From positions 8,078,684-8,142,683 of the forward strand of contig CM040746.1 in NCBI GenBank assembly GCA_022829145.1: DNA of 64,000 nucleotides, written 5' to 3'. This DNA comes from Albula goreensis (taxonomy: Eukaryota; Chordata; Actinopteri; Albuliformes; Albulidae). The position numbers and the translations under genes were made by a program. Shown here one piece after another: positions 39,201 to 50,724 of this stretch (positions are counted from its first letter, which is position 1; each line of letters begins with the position of its first letter). Below the pieces are notes generated by a model. The model did no database searches and was not told where the DNA came from. It saw nothing but the letters and a program-made list of their open reading frames with translations.

Positions 39201-41291
39201 CGTACTTCTGGTACCTGGACGCAGTTCTAACCCATCAGGTTTCAGAATGCAAAGGAGTTCACTAATGATAGCCAATCATAGTTTTTTGAGCTACAGACAG
39301 TAAAATTCAGCCTAGTGCCATACATAGTTAATGTTGTAAAGAGAATGTCAAAAAACCTGAAGCCCTAATGGTAAACACTGTGTGTTCTGATACAGGGCTG
39401 ATGGAAATGATCCATTTTGCCAGATTTCATGTTGAGTGATCTTCAAATAGCATTCTAATGAGGTACTTTTCAATTAAAAGGGCAATCACACTTTTCATTG
39501 TTAAAAATGCAAAAAGCCAAAGGGACATGTTTTGGCACCATAATATTTTTGGGAAACAGTCAGTAAGGAACATATTCATTTTTTGTGTGGTTGTTAGAGA
39601 AGGCTACACAATACCAGTTACCCCTTACACTACTAAAATCACTGCCTCAAAGGTTTTCATTTTCAAAAGGCTACACAATATGTTTTCAAACACTTATATC
39701 TGAAGGTATCCAGGATCTGCTATTACCTCCAAAAGTGTTTATGCTGAACCTTGTTTTAAGGTGTACTTCACAGTAGTGTTTGATTTGCTTTTCCATGCTT
39801 AAAATGATTTATTACAATAATTGTTCTTCCACAATGAGTGTAGTTGCAATTTACAGCCGTGATAATGTGGTCTTAAACAAGCCATATCATGGCACTGAAT
39901 TTACCTATTCAACAATTTGGTCAAATCGGCAAAACAAACTCCCAGTAAGAGATTGGGGAATTTCTTGTCATAGTGAGGACTGCTGCTATTGATTGGATAC
40001 CCAGCGATGAGTGATGTTAAGAGACAAATGAGTCCTGTTGCACAGCAGCATGCTACCTCCATCGACCTATGAGATTTTGATTTTAGTTGCTAGGCGGAGT
40101 TTCCCACTGTAACTATTGCTTAAAAACGTATCCTCATGACCAGAGCCATTGTTCTCCAGTGTGATGGCCCAGAGGCTAAGGTCAATAGCAAACAGAGGAG
40201 GTGAAGTTAATTTTTCCTTTTTATTGATAGCAAACCATAAAACTGGGCTTTTTAGCACACCAGAGGAATGAGATGATAAAATTAAATGATGCACTAGCCT
40301 AAGCGACGCTGTAAAAAAGAAGGCCTTACACACAGTACCTACACTCATTCACACCTCATCTGCTCGTTACGTCAATGAGGAGACAGGCGACTTAGTCATC
40401 TTTCAAAATAATCCTCGCTGCCATTTTGTGGGCAGTTTTTAATCCTGTTTGTCTCAGTTTACATCCGACCAAAGTTCTGCTTGCTGCCAAGCCGATAATA
40501 GCGTTGTACGGTGCCATTTTTCACATTATGTTCGGCCCTGCCTTGGGTTTTGGGGCATAGTAATCTAAGTGACCCATTCTTGTTTTGACTTATCCCTCAG
40601 ATCTAATGCCCCTACAGCCAGAACACCAGCTGTGTGCCTTTTTGTAGCCAAGCGGGAACAGTCATTTGGCTGCTAGTAAAACACAATCAAGCTCATTGGG
40701 TTTAATCTCACTTGATCAAATGAATACACTTATTTAAAAAAAAAAATTCCAGGTTTTACACCATGAGTGGCACAATAATGAGACGTCAAATCGACTCTAC
40801 AAAATATCTGTAATTTCATTCCAGGAATCAATACCTCCAAATATTTGAACAGATCATTAAAAACTTGAATGCTGAATACCTACTTCGTCTTGATAAACAC
40901 TATAAGGTCAGTGTCTCTGGATTAAATCTTGTAGAAACATTTGCAAAATCTGCCACTCCAAAGCATATACATATACATTAAATCATATAAATTGAACCCT
41001 GCATAAGAAAACGTTAATTGCAGTCCCTCGACGACTCATGGATGTTCAATGACATGCTCAGATTTGGTTCGTCAGTATCAGTGAACCCGTTGTTTATATT
41101 TTCGGCACAGTATCGCTCTCAGTATCTTTTCCCTGGTGATGCTCTCATCAACAACTCGTTGATTTACTTTGTGTTATTTAGACCAGGTTTTGCAGGTGGA
41201 GGGCAACTGCAATCAGTGCAATTCCATTTCATTATTCACATTTGCTGTGATCCTGTGTGAGCAGAGAGGCTCAGAAATAATCTAGACTATA

Positions 41292-41545
41292 TCATTGTCT
41301 TTTAAACTGCAAACACAGGAAGAAAGTGGGGATTAAAAAACAAATTGCTAGAGTGTACAGTTCATTTCAGTACCTACATGTAATGGAGATATACAGTAGC
41401 TACTTTTTATGGTGTGTGTCATTATCTTTTGAACTGCAAATACAGGAAGGAACTAAGGATTTAAAATTAATTGCAAGATTGTACAGTTCATTTCAACCGG
41501 CAGCTACCTGTGATAGAAACCTACAGTAACTTCTGCCCAGTGTGT
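41292..41545. repeat. Tandem duplication, period 127 bp
   Basis: Two diverged copies (41292-41418 and 41419-41545) share TCATTRTCTTTTRAACTGCAA, then a GTACAGTTCATTTCA block, then CTACAGTA, then a GTGTGTG-type end. No coding potential is evident. Confidence 0.85.
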
Positions 41546-42129
41546 GAATTGTTATTTCAGTCTTATTGGTAATACATTGAGAAATCGGACGGGTCAGGAG
41601 GACAATAATTAGAAGCATGGGCTTCCAAGGGGAATGAGATGTTCTGACCGTGATAATGAAAGAACGTTTTTCTTCCAAAACCATCCACTTGCTTAGTGGG
41701 GAGAGGTTCAGAACTAAATCGCTCAATTACCCAAAGAAAATGGCCTATAAATTAATTAATAGCTCCTTATCTAGCCACCTTGGTCAAGATCTGTAATGGG
41801 AGTGCATGAGGAAAGCATTAGAGTGTTCACAATGCAATCCCTCATTCATTTGTTTTGCCTTTTAATCTATCAAAAATTAAAACCAGTAAAATAATAGATA
41901 GGACGGCTGGGATTTTTGTGTATGGGAATTCATTTAAAGAGGAAATAAAAGTTAAACATTTGAGATTAAACCGCATTGAAAATCTTGATGTAATGTTTTT
42001 CTTTTCTTTCCTATTTGTTGGCCTCATGGTTGTTAAAGCTATTAGAAAGCATATTTATTTTTGAACATGTTTCATATTTCAATTGCTCAGCACTTTCTCA
42101 GGCAGGCTTTTTCACATACATACTGTATA

Positions 42130-42740
42130 TTCTGAGTTTAATTCCCTTGTGAATGCACTCTTGAATCCATTAGCATGCGGATGGGGGCATTATTGTCTCG
42201 GAGCATGGGAACATCTTGAGGAAACAATGTTAGCACCATAGGGTGCAGCTGGTTACCTAAAATGACTTTGTAAAGTAATCATAGGATCCAGAGACTCCCA
42301 TGAGATGGCTGTCCAAAACATCACAGATCCACCACCATGTTGAACAGCTGAGAACATTCAGTGTAGGTTGAAAGCTTCCTTCAGCTTTCTCCAAGCACAA
42401 ACCCATGTATATGTGCTAAAGTCAGCACACCATATTGTTTTCTTCCATTGCAAAAGGGTCCAAGTTTTGTGATTACTACACCAGCTTATGCATTGTTCTG
42501 CACAGGCCTGTAGATCTGGATGTAACTTTACATGGGGTTTTACAAGGTTTAGCCCTCCAGCTCTGTTTCCTTACTGCAGCCTCATCTCACCAAATTATCA
42601 GTTGTCTGAAGATATTTTTGCTGACAGTTTTGTTTATGAGAAACCCCTGTAACTGCTTCAGTCGTGGGAAGGTTACCCATTTAATACAGATCCTACAGGT
42701 TGCACTTAGGATAGTGCAATAGTCATCCACACATGCTATT
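42130..42740 (-). mobile_element. Decayed Tc1/mariner-type transposase
   Basis: Minus-strand frames match fish Tc1-like transposases. A degenerate LKQLQGFLINKT segment near 42660-42620 corresponds to the GRAAIKKPLISKTN region. Further on are a WKK...WCAD stretch where the family has WK.VLWSDES, then HGGGSVMFWTAISWESLDP (about 42342-42285). Next come NQLHPMVLTLFP near 42255-42220 and RDNNAPIR near 42202-42178, the site of the second catalytic Asp in the D34-type DDE motif. Stops and frameshifts separate these blocks. No terminal inverted repeats were identified. It is antisense to znf804a. Confidence 0.85.
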
Positions 42741-42779
42741 TGCCATTTTGTTCAGAACACTTCAGAAAAGAGATCATTT

Positions 42780-42925
42780 CCCAATGCATGGTTAAGGGGC
42801 CTGACTGTAACCCAGAATGTTGGTGGTTAAAGCCCCAGTCTAGCCACAATAAAATGGGTTGATTTCCTGAGCTCACATTGTGCATGTGGAAAATTGGCCC
42901 TTGGATAAAAAAAATTATTATTACT
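42780..42925 (+). mobile_element. Degenerate tRNA-derived SINE
   Basis: GCATGGTTAAGGGGCCTGAC followed by TGTAACCCAGA, TGTTGGTGGTTAAAGCCCC and CAGTCTAGCCAC keeps the spacing of fish tRNA-derived SINEs (A-box GTGGTTAAGG, B-box GGTTCAA). A CCTTGGATAAAA segment near 42898-42909 recalls the L2-type tail. The B box is mutated, so polymerase III activity is unlikely. It abuts the end of the Tc1 relic. Confidence 0.65.
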
Positions 42926-45900
42926 TGTTGAAAAAACGAATTTTCTAAAATGTACATCAAAATGTTTGCAACTTAGTTCTGGAATGTCTACATCAAAGAT
43001 CCACCCTCAACAACATTCCTTTGCCAGATTATGGTATTATAGAATGGCAATACTTTCATACTTACAATAACAGTACTTTTTTCTTCAGGGTGAATTAAGT
43101 AGTTTTGAGTATGATTTTGTAATCGAATGAAATTAGTGGACCAAACATTGTTGAAGATTCACACGCTAAGGTATGGAGGCAGTGTGCAAGTCTTTAGGTT
43201 GGGGTTTCTAATTTTCACATGTTTTTCATGTCATCATTCTCAAAAGTGCATTCAGTAAGCAAGAACAGTAAAGGTGATACCAACTTATCAGAGCCACATC
43301 CGATTATAGTTATCTCCCAACCTCTGTAATATCCCAAATGCTTTTAGTGAGTGGCACCAGAACACAGGTCACATATGTTTTAGGGTATAGTGAGGTACAG
43401 GGGAATATGTTCAAGATTTAGGATTAGATGGGACGCAATGCAATTAAGACAAGATTTTTTGTTTTCAGTTTGTGTAGGTAGGTGGTGAGAGAGTCCTTTT
43501 TGTGGCAGGAAGCTCATTCAATGAATTTAGGGTGAGAGTAGTAGCTCTGTGCATCTCAGATGTATGCATAGAAAAAGTCATTTTATGGCATAAAATAATG
43601 ATGCTAAAAAGGTTTTTCTGTATATTGTGCAAGATGTTTTTGAAAGAAGCATTATCCAATGGCTGCACAAATTATAAGCCATCAATCTGCAAATGTATAC
43701 CTACAAAATACATATGTGCCAGTTCCTCCACCTGCTTTTTACTTACAAGGAGCAATCAGTCAGAAGATTAGAGGTTGCTGCACAAAAAATGTTGATGGGA
43801 GGCATGGGCTGGTCAACAAGTGAATGGGAGAATAAATTGGCGAATTAGTGACAAGGGACAGGGCGGGGCTGGTTTCCCCAGCTTCGTGTACGTTCAAAAT
43901 AAAGTTAATGCGTGGAATGTCCGCTAAACCCAGTGATGAGCCATGAGTGAAATGATGACAGAGGCAACACCTATTTTAAAAAGTGTAAGGTGTCACTTTT
44001 TATATATTAAACTAAGCACATGCTGTATAATTGTGATCTTCCACTTGATTGCATTAAACCACTGGGCCTGTAATCTCAATCATATACTGAGATATTACAT
44101 GGGTTTTCAAATTAGGGGTGACAAAAGGTTTCAAAAGGTTGAAAGAAAATAATGCATTTACAAAGTACACTTTGAAATAGCTCTTCATAGTTATGCCTAT
44201 ATGAAATCATTTTTTTAACAGTTATTAGTCTAGGTTAAGCCTTTCCAAGCCAATTATGCCTGTGGCCCTTTTATGGAGACTGTTTTATGTAACAATCCAT
44301 GAATGAAGATTGGTATGCATTAAGACTTGTCCATATCATAGCTAGACCTAGTTACATGATTTTACTATTTTATGCACATTTCTCCCTTTATGTGCTGACT
44401 GGAGTTTAACAAGCCCTTTGAATATTTTGTTGTTTTGTCTGCTGATTTCTCTTGTGCCGCAATCACTTCCGTTTGACAGAAGATCCAGATGCGAGTGTAT
44501 TTTAAGGAGCTTAATTTTTCAGCGGAAACTTCTGGAGTTTGTGGAGGTCATGTGAGCTCAGCCTCATCAGCCTGAAAGATGTCTCCGTAATTACAGCCTG
44601 CTCTTCCGTGATTTGCTGCGCTCCTGTGTCGTGTATTTTTAAAAGAAGAAGAAAGAAAAAAAAAACAGCCCTGTTCCCATCATAACCTCAGTTGATTGCG
44701 GATGATAATTACCGCTTCGCCGCTTCCCTCACGACGGGAGGGCAACCCTAAAAAAAAGGGAAAAAAAACAGCTGTCAAATGATGCTATGTGTCTATGTAT
44801 ATTCACCGCTGGGGCTGTCAAGAGCGTTTGCTGGGCTATCTGTGAAAAATCCCTCTTCATCTCTTTCACTCTCTGATTTTGCTGCAGTTGGAGCTATGCT
44901 GCTAGTCTATACGAATTAAAATTTTTGAGGGTTATGGATTTATAAAAACCATCATTATGATTGCTCTCATTTCATTATGTCTTGCCCCCCAAATCTATAT
45001 GAGCGGTGAGTGCGCCGTGAATGAAAGTGGCTATTAACGGAGCCTCCTATTAGATTTCCCCGCCATGCTAGCCTTAATTCTGTGACGTCTACCACATGCT
45101 CTCTTCAGAAAGCAGGCCTCAGGCTACAGAGCTCACCGGTAGCGGAGCACATAAGTGAATTGGTTTTTTTTTATTTTTTATTATCCGTACGTGCATGACA
45201 AGCACTCCAGCTCCCCGACGAACGAACCTCGCGACCATCGCTGCGTTTTTCATCGGCGCTCCCTGGCCACGGCCGAGGCCCGGCATCGAGACTTATCATT
45301 TATCCTTTGCTCCATGACACCAGAGAGGCAGCGCTGAGCCAATTTCTCCGTTCCCCGCAGTCCGAGATCTGCAAGGCTGCCAATTAAGGACCGCTCCGAA
45401 GGCCCTTGTGTGAAGCTGTACTTTTGAGCCCCTCAACAGGGTTCTTTTTTAAAAAAAAACTAAAAACTGCGCTTTCGAAAAAAAAAGTGTCTCCGTAGTC
45501 TTTTTTGGGTGATGTGATGGGGCAGGGGGATGCAGTAGGGGGCCGAGTCCTACATTCGTCACAGAAAGTGGATGACACAGCAGCCTGTTCCACTGTAGCC
45601 TGAAGCCAAACGCAGAACCTGACAGCAAGATAAAACCCACAAAGACATTCTACAAGCAGCCATGATAGAGCAACTGCTGAAATACATACACTGCATACAT
45701 TGCTATAGAAAGAGGTCTTCATCATTAACATCCATTTTGCAAAAACTCATCTTTTTACTGAACACTTGTGCTGAAAAGGGCTGTTTTTATTTCCACAATG
45801 AAAAAGACAGTGGGGAGGCCTTCATGAAAAGCCCGGCCTTATCCTTTTTGGCAAGAGAGAGCTCTCTTTTATTCTTATCATAGGGTTTCGTTTATTAGGA

Positions 45901-46510
45901 CCTGAAGGTTCTGACATTTACAATGGAAAAAACCTTTCACAGAAAAAAGCCCAATAAATATGAACTGTAGATTTTACATTGTTTATCCTATTATGTGAAA
46001 ATGCAATAACATTGAAGGGAGCTGAAATTTGTTGTTTTCCCTGCTTGTTTTTCCTACAGTAAGAATTAAAGATGACAGCAACTTAGTTCCTTCTCCTCTG
46101 TGACTGTGTCTGATTGTGGTAGACCACATACAGGAAAACTGCAAGCATCAACTACAGATACTGTGAATACATTGATCTAACATTGAATCATGTCATTGGA
46201 AAAGGTATTGGAGGTAAAAGTCAGATTTATTTTACAGTGCATAGATTATACCCAATTGGAAAAAGAAAAAGCTGTAACCAAGACACTAAAAAATGTCTTT
46301 AATAATACATACGCATACTGTATCAAGCGAAATGTAGCTGGAGCTGTTACAACTCAGCACAATTATCACTCTCTTCTGCTGACTTATAATAACTCTGCTT
46401 AAATGTCACATTACCACAACCAGAACTGTATGCATTATGCACACAAATGTCAGAAATGCAGAACACGGAAAATATGGGTCTACCCGGCAGCGCATCCGAG
46501 TGCACTGTTT

Positions 46511-46640
46511 GGGTAGTAGCATGGCGTAGTGGTTAGGGAGTTGTGAATATAATTCAAATGTTGTGGGTTCAGTTCCTACCTAGGGATTTCCATTCTGAAA
46601 AATGCGTAAGTCAGACCACTGATGGTGAGTAAGGGGAATG
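46511..46640 (+). mobile_element. tRNA-derived SINE with A and B boxes
   Basis: A perfect A-box-like TGGCGTAGTGG lies at 46522-46532 and a near-consensus B box GGTTCAGTTCC at 46566-46576, about 33 bases apart as in a tRNA gene. The sequence between does not fold into a convincing tRNA, and AT-rich SINE-like body follows. It is a retroposed SINE, not a tRNA gene. Confidence 0.75.
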
Positions 46641-49600
46641 TCAATTAGTTGAGCGTTGTTTGGCAATCATACAACCACATGCCTTTATCATGATGCTTTG
46701 CTGAAATTAGCTGCAAATAGTCGAAAAGATCAGGGAAATACACAGTAAATAATATGTGTATTAGATAGTTTAATGGGTTTATTTTTATTTTCATTCTAAA
46801 TAATCAATGGTCCAGATTCCTTCTATCCACAATACATTTAGCGTCAGTTTTAGTGAGCTCTTCCTTCATGCGCAACATTGCCGATTGATTTCAGTGGTAG
46901 CTGAAATGCTGTGAAATTATAAGATACAATATAATAATGTAAAAGATGACATTAAAAAAACTAGTCAGTATTTTATAACAGAGCCTAAGATGTACTGATG
47001 GTCAGAAAACTACCCAAGGAACCCCAGCCCAATGTATTGCCTGTGATTGGCCATTATTGAATCCTTTGCTAATATTTCTCGAATAACCGTGCCGTAATGC
47101 GATATCTGAGCCTTTCCAAGCCCTCGCTCAGCAGAGAGGAATGGTGCGACAGTGCTATTGAGTGTGAGGGATTCAGAGATAGAACAGATGGCAGCACTGC
47201 AAGGAAATAAGTCCCTCAGTGAAGGAGAAATTGCTTCAGTATTGTTTTCTGGGATCAAGGTTTTGCTCAGCATCTGCCGGGGCTTTGCGGGTACAGTTGT
47301 GGTGTAATATTTCATAGAGCGCGTACTGACGTGGAAGGTGAGGAAATACCCACTCCCTCATACTTCCCTTAGTTATTCTGTGTCAGGGATTAGGATACTG
47401 GTAAAGGGCTGTCATTCAGAGACCGCTTTTTAGAGTTTTGAGACATCTTCATCAGTGAGCTTGTATGAGGTTGTATGATTTATCAGTTTTCTTTTTCCAG
47501 TCTGTAGTTGTGTGGACTATACGTGTTAGAAAGTGTGCTCTTCTCTGAGACTATATGGTATAGTTAAAAATAGAGCTGAGCTGTATTATATATTACCTCA
47601 TTTGCATCTGTTTTTCTTTGCCCCCTGCCCCCAATTACCACCTTAAAAAAGGTCCAGATGGCTTCACTTGATCCCTGACAATGTTATAGAGCAGAAATAC
47701 ACATAGCCCTATAAGGCGATGAGCAGCGGACGCTTTTTTAAAATGCCCTTGAAACCATTTTCCGTATAAATTAAAATGGCTCCTTCTGTCAGTGTAAAAT
47801 AATGCAGATTTTGCTTCATAACTGATGTAGGGATGATAATTGGGTAAGACCTGCTTTAGGAGTCCCTTAAGTACCGGATTCTGACCAGCGCTTAAGTCCA
47901 TTTTACAAAGAAGTCTCACCCTTGAAAAGATGACCTGTGTGGAAAATCCACTTAAACTCAGGTCTGGATTCAGCTCTAGGCATCTGCCTGGTAAATGTGT
48001 GGCAAGAATACTACAATTTTGGATAATTAATCCTGGTAAGGAGTAGGTAAATATAATAAGGTTTGTAATTGCCCCATTATATCATTATGTATTTTCTTAG
48101 AAAAATCTCTTCTATTATCCATAAGTCCAAGTAACTATCTTTCAGTTATCAAAAGTTTATCCTGCAGATATAAAGGTTTTATTATGTACTTTTTAGGTGT
48201 CAAGACCAGTGAGTGTGCTTTCCTTTTATAGCATTTCTTTATGGCTAAATCCAGTTTAAATGACTGTTTTAATAGACTTATCATGGGATCTATGGAATTG
48301 TTATGATACTTTAGCTGTGAAAAACCACACCATTTGGCATCCTAGTTTCTTGGTACGCTAAAACTCTGGGTACAGTCTTGAATGTACATTCAAGTTTGGT
48401 CCTGTGAGATTAATTTCTGCTTACTTGCTCAAGTGGCAGTTTAACCATGATTTACCAAGTTGATATACAAAATTACCTAGTTTGGAATTCTGTTCTCCTG
48501 CGCTAATTTAAAATGTGACCATGTGTGCAGGGCGTTATTGTGAAATATTTTCAAACTGTCTGGGAAACTGGGCTCTGCAGGGAAGCAGTGTTAGTGTTCG
48601 CAAGGTATTGATTCTCACCATATTCTTCAATATTTAGCTAATATGGCTGGAGAGCACAAAGGGAGTGATCTTGGACCATTCCTCCATGCAGAACCTGCTC
48701 TTTTCTTTATATTTATCTCTCCTCTCAAATATAACAATGTTGTTTACTCTCCCATGTCCTTGAACATAAGGCAACACTCACTATCGATGTTGTTTTATTT
48801 ATTTATTTTATTCTGGAAATGACTGTTTGTATCTCAGACTTATAGACTGACCAATCACTACCATACACTACAAAACCTTTCATTTTGACATTGAAAATTG
48901 TCTTTGTTAATCTAACTCTAGTCATGTTTTTGAGACCAAAAAGCATCATCCTCCTCCCCTACCCTAAAAATAGGTTTACCCACTATGTGATTTTTCATAT
49001 TATTTGTTTACTAAAGGGGATCAACAGGATGTCTGTGGGTAATATGGGTGGGGTTATGATGAAATGCTGTGTATGTACGAAAGGGGTGGCTCACAAGGAG
49101 AGTCTGAGAGGAACCAATACATCACCACCAATGACTTTGCCCTTTTCACAATTTTTGACCCTTCATCGACTAAGAAATAAATAGAGATTTGAGTGTTTGA
49201 ACATATTTATTTAATGAAGGTGAATGTCACGAGTGAAAGAGACAAATTCCGCACAATGCGAAGCACAGTGTGGCGCATCCTGCCGAAAGTGGGGCGCCAA
49301 CAAAAAAATGCCCCGCGGTGAAGTTTTGGTCAGCTATGAATCTTAATTTACACTCCTCAGAAATCTGCTTAAACAAGTATATTGACATTTAAATCAATCA
49401 TTTGAGGTACCATATTGTTTGATTTAAATTCACTCTTCAGACTTGTAAAAAACAATCATAACAAAATCACAGGTCTTTCAGTCAGTGAGCCATAGCACAG
49501 TTACTATATTAGAGTTACATGATAAAAAAACGGGATAAGTCATTAAAAGCAATACACTTAAATAGTCACAAGGCAAGGTTGAAACATGCATCTGTCTACA

Positions 49601-50676
49601 TCCTATCTGTGATTATGTTGGCCCCTTTTACTAACTGAATCACCCTGTGGCGCTTAGTGTTCTTTCTTAAAAACCTATGGTTCATTCTATCTTGTAAGAG
49701 AGGTCATCAGAAAGCCTTTTGACGCACAAGTTAAGACAGCAGATACTCAAATGGAAAAAATAACAAACAACCCATTTTTCACTGCTTGTCGAGCTCTTTG
49801 GGAGAGTTCAAGGGAAGTAAATGGGATGTACGTGTTTCAGCACTTTCAAAATAATAGGCAACAGGAAATCCTAACAGAAGGCAGACAATTAAGCCTGAAA
49901 ACCAAAAATGCGTTCACACACTTTCAGAACTCTTCTAGGTCACTCTCTTCTCATCTTCACTGACAAACGTGTCATTTTAGAGCCTTTTTTCTGTGTGCTC
50001 CTTTGTCATATGAATTTCAAGCAAGTAGTTGATTAGAGCATTACCGCTTCTAACCTCTAAACCTCCTCTGACGGATTCAAACAACAGGAAGATTTAACAG
50101 TTGTTTGTCATGGTAACTACATTACCCATTTCTTCCCCAATCATTCAAATGCACTACATCCTGGCACTGGCTCAGAAATCCCGTTTGAACTCTCACAATA
50201 CAGGCTATTTAACATAACATGGCTAAATCCTTTCTTTTACGGTTTAAAAATGTGTACAATTATGCAAAATGGAGGGAAAAAGACGACTTCTGTGGATCGG
50301 AGGATAGCTGCAGGTATTGTTACTATGCGGTTTTAAATGGGAACATCTAGCGCTAACAAAAGCGTTTACGGATATAGGCAGCCGGCAATTTATTCGGCCC
50401 AGACATCAAAATAAACGTTCAAATTAAATGCATTCTTTCAAAGCCTTCAACATTCAAAAATGTCATTGTACCCTTACATTCATATGCATATAAATACATT
50501 TTACATTTTGGGCATACTCTAATAATTAATTGTTCAAATCCAAAGCAAACAAACTGTGGACTTCTTGGTCCACTTAGTAAATGAAGGGTCCAGCAAAGGT
50601 ACAAATTGATCCCATTTATGTGTAAACAACAGACGGCCATTACTCACCGGTTCCTGCACTCTCTTGGGAGGTGGAC

Positions 50677-50724
50677 CTCAATACCTAGGGCCTTTCTGTG
50701 CAGAAAGCTTTCTGCGGTATTGAG
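50677..50724. repeat. Inverted repeat able to form a hairpin
   Basis: CTCAATACC (50677-50685) is perfectly complementary to GGTATTGAG (50716-50724). Inside it lies the 16-base palindrome GCAGAAAGCTTTCTGC (50700-50715). The two together give a compact stem or cruciform. Confidence 0.7.

Larger units (their letters stand above)
32134..42129. other. Intron 1 between the 5S SINE and the Tc1 relic
   Basis: No gene seen. It contains a CpG-dense island (33120-33420), a poly-T run (34583-34606), a CA repeat (36204-36238), a 127-bp tandem duplication (41292-41545) and otherwise unique, mostly AT-rich DNA. Confidence 0.5.
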
